Part shown: positions 49,900 to 61,288 of the stretch, piece by piece
Position numbering within the stretch: position 1 is the stretch's first letter
Layout: each line of letters begins with the position of its first letter
Notes under the pieces: generated by a model
The model's input: only the letters and a program-made list of their open reading frames with translations
The model's database searches: none
What the model was told of the DNA's origin: nothing
Assembly (NCBI GenBank): GCA_015680685.1
Contig: MNCI01026431.1
Coordinates: 291,408 to 355,407 of the forward strand
Direction: 5' to 3'
DNA: 64,000 nucleotides
DNA from: Gnetum montanum
Lineage: Eukaryota > Streptophyta > Gnetopsida > Gnetales > Gnetaceae
Translations under genes and position numbers: made by a program

Positions 49900-52800
49900 T
49901 AAGTGACTATGTTGACAATAGTACACCAACAATTGGAACTACACTGGTATTCGTCAACAAGTAGTTGCTACTACACTGGAGTAGGGCAATAGGTAATAAT
50001 TATGGTGGCAAAACTCTCCAACTAGGATGCAGTGGAAAAAGTGAGAAACAATAATGAATTTTTCAAAGTTTTCCTATTTAAAACCAACCCAAACCTAGGC
50101 ATTCATCCCAAAACCATGGTTTCCTTTAGAGCTTCACTTAACTTAGCTTCAAAAATTAGAAGCTAGGGACTACACTAGGTTATGGCATAGAAATCTTACC
50201 AATTTTGACTAAGCCCTGTTGGATATTCCTACAAATGACACAAAAAGCCACGACTATGCTGAGAGTAGTCAACCTAAAGTTATAGAAAAACTACCGCTTC
50301 TACCTTATCTGTCTAAACCTTGTATTGGACACCTACAACCTAAGAATATGACCAAGTATGAGAGGTCTTGATAAGATATTATTGAGTATGTTAAAACGGA
50401 ACCAAGGACTATGCTAGGCCAGTGTAGTCCCAACTACTGCCAGCATAGTCCAAAATGGAATGGGCTTCCAATAGCCCATCCAACCTCCAAGTTGCCCCAA
50501 AATTAACTATCTAACCTTACCAAACCCTGGCCAGAGCTACCAATAGTACTGAAACTTAGTCAAAGGCATCCAATTGTACTAGGAATTAACCATCCTTAAT
50601 GACTATGATTAGAGAAGTGAAGGACTACACTAGCTCAATGTAGTCCCAGCTAATGCCCAGCATAGTCCAACATCACATCTTTCTTCCCTGTAATCCCAAG
50701 TAACCTATCTAGTTCATTTAGCCTCCAATTGACCTTGAATTGACAAACCATCTCCTAAAACCTTAGTTTGAGCTTTTTGCAAGCTTGAGACATGGTCGAT
50801 TATAGTAAATGATGCCACTTTTTTCCTTCTTCCTCATGACTACATTGGGGAAACTAGGCACTACATTGGGCTAGCATATTCCTAAGGTTCCAGGGTCAAT
50901 AGGCACCATACAGACCATTACACACCTTCAATATTACCTTTCAGTCTTCACACTTCTCCAAGATCCCTAATGACTACAAATTGTCAATTGATCAACTAAA
51001 AACCTCAAGAAAATTAGCAAAAATATGTTTCAACATGGGACTACATTGAGGATTGGGAGGACTAAACTAGGCCAATGTAGTCCAAATGACTGCCAAATGT
51101 AGTCCACCCAAAAACCCATCATGTATAAACTCCAACTCAACTTCTAGAACCAAACTGGGTCAAATGTTATCATTTTTGTCACTTCTCATGCCAAAAGTTG
51201 GACTATGCTAGATAGGGAGTTAGGACTATGCTGGGCTAGCATAGTCCTTACCTAGGGATGAGTGTAATCCCATTAAAACTATCAAGAAACACCAGAGATC
51301 ATGAAACTTGACCTTGGTCAATTCCAAAACCCTAATTTAGGGCTATATGACCATGAAACCTACTTTTTGTCCACAATTTAGTAGTTTTAAGCATGGCTAC
51401 ACTGAGAGGGGAATAGGACTACATTAGGCGAACATAGTCCCTACCTAGGGTGCAATGTAGTCTGAAGCTGTCTAAACACACCAAAGACCATGAAATTTGA
51501 CTCTAACGAAATCCTAACATCCTGTCTTAGCTAGTTTGACTCTAAAAACTTGCATTTTCCACCAATTTTGGTCATTCCACATTAACTACACTAAGTGGAA
51601 CTTGGGGATATGTTGGGCTAGTGTAGTCCCCTCTAAAGTCCAATGTAGTCCTCCAAAAATTGATGAAAACTTACTAGAAAAGACCTAAAGTTACCTTTGA
51701 TTGACCTTAAAGCCTTGTCCAAACCATTTTAGTGTCAAATCATGTCATTTTTCATTATTTTTGGCCACTCCAAATTGGACTATGCTAAGAGGGAAGGAGG
51801 ACTATGCTAGGGCAACATAGTCCCTTGCTAGGGCCCAGCATAAACCCTCAAAAACTATTAAAAACCATCCCAAGTGGCCTAGGATTACTGTCAACAAGCC
51901 TGAGAAGCCTACCCAAGCCTCTGTGACCTCATAACTTGCATTTGTTATGATTTTTAACCCCACCAACTTGGACTACATTGGAGGTGATGAGGACTATGTT
52001 AGGTTAGTGTAGCCTGACTCTAGGCCTAGCATAGTTCCCTAAAAAAATTACAAAAAATATCAAAAAAATGCAAGTTGACACCTAAAAATCTTGGTAGACC
52101 ATTTGAAGTCACTTGACCATAGAACTTGTAATTTCTTTCAATATTTTGAACCTTCCAAAATGGGACTACACTAAAGGAGATGAGGACTACACTAGGCTAA
52201 CATAGTCCCTCTCCAGGGCTAGCGTAGTCCTTCAAAAATAACTAAAAACCTGTCAAAATAACTTGAACTACTATCGAAAAAACCCCAAAGACCTTGCCCA
52301 AGCCCATGTGACTTCAAAACTTTCATTTCTCATCATTTCTAGCCACTTTCACCTTGACTAAGTTGAGGCAAGTTGGGGACTACATTGGGCCAGTGTAGTC
52401 CCTCTCTAGGCCTAGCGTAGTCCATGAAAAACTAGACAAAATTGCTCAAGATTAACTTAGACTCAATGTCAGTAAATCCTAAAACTATCTGTAAGCTTTT
52501 TAGACTCCAAAACTAGTATTTTTCATCACTTTTCCTCATGTCCATCCTACCTATGCTGAACAGAGATTGGGACTACACTAGGCCAGCATAGTTCCACTCC
52601 AAGCTCAGTGTAGTCTCTCAAAATTAGAAGAAAAATTGATAAAAATGACCTAAGTTTAATGCCAGCTAATCCTACAACCTTATTATAACCCCTATCAATC
52701 ATGAAAACTTCTACCAACCATCCCAAGCCTATACTACGCTAATGGGAAGTTTGGACTATGGTAGGCTAGCATAGTTCCAATTCAGGCCCAACGTAGTCCA

Positions 52801-54330
52801 CATTTTGACTTCTAAAACAAGTAATAAAGCACCCTTTTTCAACTAAATGTCCTTATCAGAACACATTAGGATCATCAAACCTTGCATTTGAGGTGAAATT
52901 CATCATTTTGAACTCTTTCACCATGACTACATTGAGGAGGGATTGGGACTATGTTGAGCTAGTGTGTCCCTCTCAAACCCTGGCATAGTCCATACTAAAT
53001 TGTCCAATGTTGATCAAAAAAACACCAAATCCTCTTCTAGTCAAGCCTAATACATTAATAGAGCTTGTCTAGCCATGGAGCCCAACTTCTCTCATCATTT
53101 CTGATCCTTAAAACCTCACTACATTGAGAATGGGTTGGGATTACACTAGGCTAGCATAGTCCCCCTAAAAACCTAGCATAGTCCCCATAAAATTGATCAA
53201 AACTTGTCCAAAATTGCTCAAAGCACACTTCTAGGAGTCCTTTGGCTCACTAGAGACAATTCTGAGTAGTAAAAGTTTGTTGTTTCATTTTTCAAGCTCA
53301 CTATACTAACAAGAGCTTGAGATAATCATGGGTTAGCATAGTTCCTATCCAAGCCCAATGTAGTCCACCTAAACTACTCCAAAAATTGCCAAAAATAACT
53401 CAGAACCTATTTTTTGGAAGTCTTGGAACACTGCTAGAGTCAGTTTCAGCAATAAAACTTAGTTTCTGCAACTTTTTGAATGCAACTATGTTGGAGAAGA
53501 CTAGGACTACACTAGGCAGCATAGTCACTCCTAGGCCTAGCATAGTCCATTTATTAGATGGCCAAAATAGCTATAGAACTACCCAAATTAACTCCTGAAA
53601 AGGCCTAAAACCTTGCTGGAGCATGTATAAACCCTAAAACCTTGGGAAAGAAGCCAAAATTCATGCTTTTTCAACCCTTTTCTATCTAGAATCCATGACT
53701 ACGTTGGGAACTACATGCCTAGCGTAGTCCCTTGGTATTTTGGGAAGTAAGGCCCAAACAAGCATGAAAACTGGCAATTTCTACATCAAAACCCAAGCTA
53801 GTGACACCAGTGATCCTATAACCCTATTAGGAAGTTGATCAAGCCCTGAAACTAGCCAAAATCCATTTTCCATGTGATACTATGCTAAGGAAGCTAAGGA
53901 CTATGCTAGGCCAACGTAGTCTCACTTGGGAAGAAAAATGTGATAATGAAAACTGATGGTAAGCCATTCAAAATGATCTAAAATTGACCCAGAATAACTA
54001 GAACCTTACTCCCATGTCTCCCAATTGTAGATTCCACCTCATTTTAGCCTTGGAAATCTCATAAACTCATTCATCCCCTTATGACTATGTTGGGGCCTAG
54101 TAGCCTACCATAGTCATCACAAGAAACAAGTTTTTTTTAACTTTTTGGGAGCCAAAATGATGCTAAAACTTGTCAATCTTCAATACCTACCCCTTTTGCT
54201 AGCTTTTTAAACCACTGAAAGCCTAAGAATGACTGTACCAAGCTTGGGAAATTACCCTTGAGTGTTAACTACGCTGGAAGAAGGCAGGACTACACTAGGC
54301 TAGCATAGTCACTAGTAGGGCCCAACATAG
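49900..54330. repeat. about 190-bp tandem repeat array with palindromic core, element A
   Basis: Roughly 21 diverged units with the same design as 34,300-38,330. Cores start near 51,223, 51,415, 51,606, 51,798, 51,990, 52,183, 52,376 and 52,568, so the period is 189-193 bp. The core at 51,223-51,247 is a perfect 10-bp inverted repeat (GGACTATGCT and AGCATAGTCC) with a 5-base loop. Most changes between units fall on the CG of ACTACGCT (giving ATGCT or ACACT). No frame is conserved. The array is upstream of the antisense gene and precedes the pol region. Confidence 0.9.
50076..50084 (-). promoter_or_regulatory. possible TATA-like block of antisense gene, copy A
   Basis: On the minus strand TTTTAAATAGG lies about 235 bp upstream of the exon 1 ATG, at the place where copy B has a better TATA box. 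Weak on its own. Confidence 0.3.
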
Positions 54331-54828
54331 TCCCAACAAAAGTACCATTTTTTACTTTAAAATAACCCTTAAATGACCCTCTCATGTGCGCTAACTCTCC
54401 CGACAAGCTTGTAGCCCCATACGATGGCCCACTAAGGCCTAAAACTAGCAAAATCTAACCTTGTCTAACTAGTATCAGCCAATTTTTGCCATATGTTATT
54501 CATTCTATTAACCTTGTATTGGCCTTGTTTTGCATCATTGGCCTTCTTTCTCATTAATTAACTTTATATGGCCTCCATATGACTTCATGGTTTACCATGT
54601 TTACTTTATTTTCTTTATTATGGCCCTCGAGTGACCTCATATAGCCTTTGTTTAGTATCATTGATCATTATTTATCTCTTATAGCCTTGGTTGACCTTAT
54701 TTTCATTTTTATTTGTCATTGGAATAACATATGTTTACATGTTTACTAAAGTATTTTATATTGTTTTAGCATTGTTTTCTCATTTTTACCCAAGTGTCAC
54801 TTAATGTGCTTATGGTTGATATGTAAGA
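54331..54828 (+). other. pre-pol region of element A
   Basis: A/T-rich, with phrases TATGGCCT and ATTGGCCTT repeated several times and one unit of the GGCCCACTAAGGCCTAAAACTAGC family at 54,424-54,450. If the Ogre-type intron exists here its acceptor should lie in this stretch, but I cannot choose a site. Confidence 0.45.
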
Positions 54829-55538
54829 TTGATGCATGAGCACTTGGAAGCAAATTGCCTTACTTTGAGCTTGAGTGGACATTATGGTGATGTGGAACAA
54901 TGTATATATCTTGATTGTCTAGATCTTGAGCCTGAGAGTCTTGTCAACCACATAGCCTCAATTAAAAAACCTTTAGAGTGGCCCAAAAACCTAGTTAAAA
55001 TCCTTGATCTAGAGGCTGGTGACATTACTGAAGACTTTCTTGCTAAGGTTCCTATCACAACACATAGTAATAAGGAGAAAACCCTTAAACTAAGTTCCTC
55101 ACTATAACCTCAATAGGCTGAAGACATCACCAAGGTCCTATAAGATAACATTAAGGCCTTTGCCTAGTCATATGAAGATATGCTAAGCCTAGACCCACGG
55201 TTAGTCCAACACAACATCATACTTGATCCTAGCATTAGACTAGTTAAGAAGAAAGTGCACAAGATTAAACTAGATTTAGCCTTGGAAATTCATGATGAAC
55301 TCACAAAGCTATACCAAGACGGTTTCATTAGAGCTATTGACTATGAAGATTGGGTATCCAACATAGTGGTAGTCCCTAGGAAAAATGGGAGTATCCATAT
55401 CTACATCGATTTCCAAGACCTAAATAAGGCAACCATTAAGGATGACTTTCCTTTACTTAGTCTTGATCAACTCATTGATACTATGGCTAGCATGTCTTAT
55501 TGTCCTTTATGGTAGGATTTTTGGAATATAACCAAATT

Positions 55539-55543
55539 AGGAT
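55539..55543 (+). other. target-site duplication of palindromic element (left copy)
   Basis: AGGAT here and at 57,294-57,298. Counting one copy only, the RT reading frame of element A is open across the site, which fixes the element's ends to the base. Confidence 0.88.
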
Positions 55544-55660
55544 TGATGAGACGTGATATCGCATCAGCCACGATATTTCATATGCGATATCGTAGCAATT
55601 GCAATATCACGTCGTCCCCTACGATATCACGTACACGATATCGCGGTCCATCGCCAAGGC

Positions 55661-55668
55661 TATAAATA
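55661..55668 (+). promoter_or_regulatory. TATA box in left arm, pointing inward
   Basis: TATAAATA, 118 bp from the left end, follows GCGGTCCATCGCCAAGGC. Its mirror is at 57,169-57,176 on the minus strand. Confidence 0.6.
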
Positions 55669-56142
55669 AGAGGCGGCTTTCCCTTATTTCATCATCCTGG
55701 GCTAGAAGTACGGAAACTCTGGTAGTTTGATCACTCCAGAGATAGAATATTTTCCATGTGCCTGCAGTAGGAGTCCTAAAGTGAATGGATCTTTATTCGA
55801 GCAACATTGTACCTGAACACAAGTTATGTATGGCAATAAAGATGAACTTCCTAGATAAACCTTATAGTGCATGAAATAGGATTTTATTTATTACTTTCTC
55901 TCTCACCCTTAAACTCCTAGAATGCGGAATGAGTATGACTTGATTACGAGCATCTAAGGATGTATATGGATAGTTAAGGAATCAGCTACTCATCGCAACG
56001 CAATATGAGTACGACTTGATTACAAGCATCTAAGTGTGAGTACTTGGTAACCCAGTGGCATATCTAGGATCTGCGCTTGGTAATCCTAGTGGTAGTCGTG
56101 CACTAAGATGTGTACGGTTAGTCAAGGAATCGGCTGCTCATC

Positions 56143-56680
56143 NNNNNNNNNNNNNNNNNNNNNNNNNNNNNNNNNNNNNNNNNNNNNNNNNNNNNNNNNN
56201 NNNNNNNNNNNNNNNNNNNNNNNNNNNNNNNNNNNNNNNNNNNNNNNNNNNNNNNNNNNNNNNNNNNNNNNNNNNNNNNNNNNNNNNNNNNNNNNNNNNN
56301 NNNNNNNNNNNNNNNNNNNNNNNNNNNNNNNNNNNNNNNNNNNNNNNNNNNNNNNNNNNNNNNNNNNNNNNNNNNNNNNNNNNNNNNNNNNNNNNNNNNN
56401 NNNNNNNNNNNNNNNNNNNNNNNNNNNNNNNNNNNNNNNNNNNNNNNNNNNNNNNNNNNNNNNNNNNNNNNNNNNNNNNNNNNNNNNNNNNNNNNNNNNN
56501 NNNNNNNNNNNNNNNNNNNNNNNNNNNNNNNNNNNNNNNNNNNNNNNNNNNNNNNNNNNNNNNNNNNNNNNNNNNNNNNNNNNNNNNNNNNNNNNNNNNN
56601 NNNNNNNNNNNNNNNNNNNNNNNNNNNNNNNNNNNNNNNNNNNNNNNNNNNNNNNNNNNNNNNNNNNNNNNNNNNNNNNN
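56143..56680. other. assembly gap (538 N)
   Basis: This is a run of undetermined bases at the centre of the palindrome. Open frames drawn through it (56,055-56,720) are artefacts. The gap length may be only an estimate. Confidence 0.99.
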
Positions 56681-57168
56681 ATCTAGCCTAAGTGCGATGA
56701 GCAGCCAATTCCTTGACTAACCGTACACATCTTAGTGCATGACTACCACTGGGATTACCAAGCACAGATCCTGGATATGCCACTAGGTTACCAAGTAGTC
56801 ACACTTAGATGCTCGTAATCAAGTTGTACTCATACTGCGTTGCGATGAGCAGCCAATTCCTTAATTATCCGTACACATCCTTAGATGCTCGTAATCAAGT
56901 CGTACTCATTCCGCATTCTAGGAGTTTAAGGGTGAGAGAGAAAGCAATAAATAAAATCCTATTCCATGCACTACAAGGTTTATCTAGGAAGTTTGTCTTT
57001 ATTTCCATACACAACTTGTGTTCAGGTACAATGTTGCTCGAATAAAGATCCGTTCACTTTAGGACTCCTACTATGGGCACATGGAAATATTCTATCTCTG
57101 GAGTGATCAAACTGCCAGAGTTTCCGTACTTCTAGCCCAGGATGATGAAACAAGGAAAAGCCACCTCT

Positions 57169-57176
57169 TATTTATA
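57169..57176 (-). promoter_or_regulatory. TATA box in right arm, pointing inward
   Basis: TATAAATA on the minus strand, the mirror of 55,661-55,668. Together the two boxes would drive convergent transcription into the gap. Confidence 0.6.
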
Positions 57177-59762
57177 GACTTGGCGGTGGACCGCGATATC
57201 TTGTATGCGATATTGTAGGGGACGACATGATATCGTGACTGCCGTGATATTGTGTACGCGATATCACGGCCTATGCAATATCGCGTCTCATCAAGGATCA
57301 ACCTAGAGCACCAACTTAGTATGATCTTCATGACTCCTTGGGATACCTTTTGCTATACCATGATGCCTTTTGACCTTAAGAAAGCAAGAGCAACGTATCA
57401 AAGGGTTATGACATATATTTTTAGTAACTACACATTAGGATTACTCAATGATTACATAGACAATATAGTTGTGAAGTCCAAAGTGGCAAGTAACCATGTT
57501 GATGACCTAGACCTTATACTTAAATGATTTCTTAAGTTTGAACTTAGACTTAATCCTAAGAAGTGAGTCTTTGGTGTCAAAACTAGTAAGATGCTTAGCT
57601 TTGTAGTATTGAAAGTAGGGATACATGTCGATGCTGATACGATTAAGGCCATCTTCAACTTGGCAACACCAACTAACCTTAAGAAGCTTCGGGGACTACA
57701 AGATAGATTACAATTTATTTGTAGGTTTGTTGCTAGGGTTATGAATAAGTTGTAATCCGTGCGACACTTGCTTAAGAAAGGAGTTCACTATGAATGAAAG
57801 GCTTAATGCCAAGAAGCCTTTAAAACCCTTAAGCAAAATTTGGCACAACTATCGACAATCTATCCTCCACAAAAGGGTAAACTATTTTACATCTACCTTG
57901 CTACCTCTGATACGTCCATTGCCTCTCTACTCTATAAAAAACATGATGATGAAGTAGAGATGTCAGTATACTACCTTAGCCATGCATTATTCACCCATGA
58001 AACATGATATACTAAAGTGGAGAAGTATTGTTTAGCATTAATATTGTCATTGAAGAAGTGAAGACACTACCTCTTTAGGATCCAGGTCAACATCATTTGC
58101 AAAGATAACATGCTTAGAGCCATAACTAACAATATGTACAAAAGTAGCTGTATAGCTCGATGGAAAGCCATAATAGTAGAGTTTGATCTTCATTACATCT
58201 CCTAGTCCTCAACAAAAGGTGAAGCTATAGCCATACAACTTACTATTTCACCTATTGATGACCAAGCAACCATAGATCCCAAGTTTCTTGATGAACATGT
58301 CAACACTATTACCCAAGTAACCAAGGATTACAAGGTAGTCATGCATTTTGACGAAGTTTCAATGCCCATGGGGCTAGTGCTACTACCATCATAACATTCC
58401 CATATGGTGAAATTTGATCCTTCACATATCATTTTGAGTTTCCATGCACCAACAATATAGCAGAGCATGAAGGTTTGATTAGGGGGATGATGATAGTATG
58501 TGAACTAGGAATTAAGCAGTTGATAATCNTTGTAGCCATAGTTCATACTGCTCTTGCAAAGGAATGGTATGGTGATACCAAGGTTTACCTTATACATGAT
58601 GAATCTTCACAAGGCCTAACTAATGCTCAAAATGACATTGTATGTAAATGGTCAAAACAATATGTCATTGTCAGTGATAACACATTATGTTGATGATTCT
58701 ATGATGACATATTTTTAAAATGCTTGGGTAGAACCAAAGCTAGAATAGTCCTAGAGCAAGTTTACAAGGGTGTTTGTGGTGGACATATAGGACCTAGAAC
58801 CATGGCCACCAAAATTAGATGGTTAGGTTATTATTAGCCATATATGGATAACGACTACCTATAGAAGGTTAAAAATTATCACATGTGCCAACAACATAAC
58901 AATCTCATACATGTACCACCAACTAAGTTACACACTACTCAAAAAACCTAGCCATTTGAATGATGGGGGTTGGATATCATTGGATCTATAATGCCTAAGT
59001 CTTCCTCAGGGCATAGCTTCATCATTACCACAACTAAATACTTTACTAAGTGGGTTGAGGCTATTCCCCCAAGGAAGACTACATATAAACAAGCTTGTAG
59101 ATTCATCTTGAATAATATAGTAGCCTATTTTGGTAGCTAAGAAATGGAAAATTTCTATCACAACCTAGGCATTAAGCACTCTTTCTCATCACCTTATTTT
59201 CCTCAAGCCAATGGACAAGCCGAAGCAAGCAACAATGCCATCATCAACTTGCTTAAGAAAATGCTTAACAATAGTAAACGCAAGTGGGATTAGCAACTTG
59301 TCCATGCACTTTGAGCAGACATAACAACATACCATACTGCAATAGATGTAACCCGTACAACCTTGTTTATGGTTCTAAAGTTGCTTTACCTCTTGAATTA
59401 CATGTACCATCACTTTGAGTGGCCCTATACAACTTCATCAATGATGAATAGAGTAAGGAGCTACATACCATGGAGCTGGACTCAGTAGAGTACCAACATG
59501 TGCAAGCACTTGCTCACGTTGAGTTGAATCAAGAGAGGTAGAAGCAGTAAGATCACCATGACTTAACCAAGTGAAAGATCAAGGAAGATGATCTAGTTCT
59601 CAAAGCTATTTGTGAACATGTAGATAAATTCTCAGCCAACTAGGAAGGGTCTTTCTTAGTCACTAAGGCTACGAAAATGGTGCATTTAGAATTGTAGACA
59701 TGGATGGTAATGGGTTGGCCAATTTGGTTAATCATTCTTATCTAAAGCTCTACTACATGTAG

Positions 59763-60898
59763 TTAACAACAACCAATAAGTGATCCTACTTTCCATGGCC
59801 TACTAGGGCCTAAAACTAGTGCAACCATGGTCAACCAAGTTCTTAAACTGGCAACATGGCCTATCAAGGCCTTAAATTGGTACCATGGTATACTAAGACC
59901 TTAAACTAGCACCATGGGCTACCAGGGCCTTAAAATGACAATGCATGTAACCTCTGGTGACTGGGTTTGTTGATTGTTCTACATGGCCTTATGTATTTCA
60001 TTGTAACAACATGATCTCTTTGCTTGGTTTTCTTGTCCTCTTAGACTTGTATTTGCAGGATAAAGCCTGGAGTCATCGTAGAGGTGAAAGTCATCATGGT
60101 AGCAAGCCACCATGTGACCTTGATGTGCAAGATTCGATGAGTTATCTTGCCATACCAAAAATACTTGTTCCACATCATTTTCATTATCCTTCCCTTAATC
60201 CCAGCCTCATAGCCTCGATTATAACCTTCCTTACCTTGGATGATAATGTTGATGAATGTTTGACATTCATGCACTATGGCCATAGAACATTCCTTTGTCA
60301 TGCTTCACCATGAGGTACATTGAATTTAACACACTTCATTCAATGGGAAACCATCTAATCCATCAAGTGTAACACACCTCACTTAGTGGGAAAACCAAAT
60401 CAAGAATAGCTTTGGCAAAGAAACTTGATGAAGGTTTCACCTCACAAAAAAATGGGGAAAGCAAATTTCCAAGAAGGAAAATGGCCAATGAAGCCTAAAG
60501 GATAGATTAATTACTCCAAACATGCAAGGAGAGGAGCCTAGTAGCCAAAGAAATTTTGGAGTGAGGTGTTGGTTCCTCAAATGCATTTGCTGAGTGAACC
60601 ACACCTCAATGTACGAAATGCCAAGGTTTATAGATTAACCAACGTGTTAGTGCCACATTGTAGCCATGATGCCAACAATTAGGATGCATTATTAATCTCC
60701 ATGACCATTTCCATACAACCTCACTACCATGTCACCATCATAATCTTCCCCCATCATCACATGTACTCTTGGGCATGGTTCGACACTATTCGATCAAGGA
60801 TGGAGAGGAGTAGTTGGTGGTGGACTTGTAATGATGTTCTGTATTCTTTGTTGATGTCTCTTAGGTCAATCCTCCAAAAATTAGCAAAGATGGATCAA
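59763..60898 (+). other. 3' non-coding region of Tat element A
   Basis: 59,790-59,945 contains about four to five units of the TGGCCTACCAGGGCCTTAAACTGGCACCA family also found after the protease. An open frame at 59,957-60,313 (118 aa) overlaps open frames on the other strand; I recognise nothing in it. At 60,318-60,410 the phrase AACACAC.TCA.T.A.TGGGAAA occurs twice. The last 25 bases before 60,899 (AGCAAAGATGGATCAA) are a weak polypurine tract. Confidence 0.55.
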
Positions 60899-61166
60899 TG
60901 AAACAACACCAAATTTCATGTTGCAACCTTTATTTCCCCAACTTGTGGTAAGGATTCATTATAAATATGAGATATGTAGTCCCTAAGCTACAATCTTGCA
61001 TACTTCAACTAATGGAGGCTAAAAAATGCTTCAAAAGTTGTTATTTCCTTGCTTCCCAAGTAGAAAAGTGTGCCCCATGTTCATATTTGGGCTTGGGAAG
61101 ATCAAAAACACCTTTAGATTCACTAAAAATATCATTTTGATGGGTTTTTGTAGGGGTATAGTCCCA

Positions 61167-61288
61167 ACTACACTGGAGCCATTTTCAGTAGTCACTGAAA
61201 CTACATTTTTAGTAGTCACAATAACTACATTTTCAGTAATCATAGTAACTACGCTTTTAGTAGTCATAAGAGCTAGCGTAGTCACCAC
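61167..61288 (+). repeat. 24-bp U3 tandem repeats of Tat LTR
   Basis: Units starting at 61,199, 61,223 and 61,247 (AACTAC..TTTTAGTAGTCA) are preceded by CCAACTACACTGGAGCC and followed by GCTAGCGTAGTCACC. Each unit is itself nearly self-complementary (ACTAC and GTAGT). The same block occurs at 23,525-23,625, 25,347-25,445 and 38,700-38,800. Confidence 0.88.

Larger units (their letters stand above)
55544..57293. mobile_element. 1,750-bp palindromic (fold-back) element inside Tat RT
   Basis: The left arm 55,544-56,142 and right arm 56,681-57,293 are inverted copies of each other over about 600 bp, with scattered differences. The ends are TGATGAGACG and CGTCTCATCA, flanked by the 5-bp duplication AGGAT. 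TG...CA ends and 5-bp duplications are typical of LTR elements, yet the arms are inverted rather than direct. The outer 110 bp of each arm are packed with GATATC/CGATATCG words. Each arm also has a TATA box, an AATAAAG and an inner duplicated phrase (GACTTGATTACNAGCATCTAAG). The middle is unsequenced. It could be a fold-back transposon or an inverted pair of LTR-like sequences. Confidence 0.88.
54829..59762 (+). pseudogene. Tat element A pol: RT, RNase H, second RNase H, integrase
   Basis: RT from about 55,180: LDPRLVQHNIILDPSIR, DGFIRAIDYEDWVSNIVVV, GSIHIYIDFQDLNKATIKDD. It is interrupted at 55,543 by the palindromic element and resumes at 57,299 with FMTPWDTFCYTMMPFDLKKA; the catalytic box near 57,448 reads YIDNIVVKS, with Asn for the second Asp. 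RNase H: QAFKTLKQNLAQ and LFYIYLATSDTSIASLLY (57,815-57,940). The second RNase H (58,335-58,560) has FEFPCTNNIAEHEGLI, which marks the Tat lineage. Integrase: GHIGPRTMATKIRWLGYY, HMCQQHNN, WGLDIIGSI, SPYFPQANGQAEASN near 59,200. Between IVAYFG and FYHNLGI about 15-20 residues, including the second catalytic Asp, are missing. It is inactive. There is one ambiguous base (n) at 58,529. Confidence 0.9.

Noticed and set aside
56055-56720. Long ORFs of 221 and 192 aa
   Set aside because: They consist mostly of undetermined bases (N run 56,143-56,680).
59957-60313. 118-aa ORF after integrase as an accessory gene
   Set aside because: It overlaps two opposite-strand frames and shows no motif or second copy (element B lacks this region), so I cannot support it.
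25091-60898. Simple tandem duplication of one gag-protease unit
   Set aside because: LTR wording pairs 21,013 with 60,899 and 25,091 with 38,686, and A's leader is collinear across the block, so nested insertion of B in A explains the layout better.
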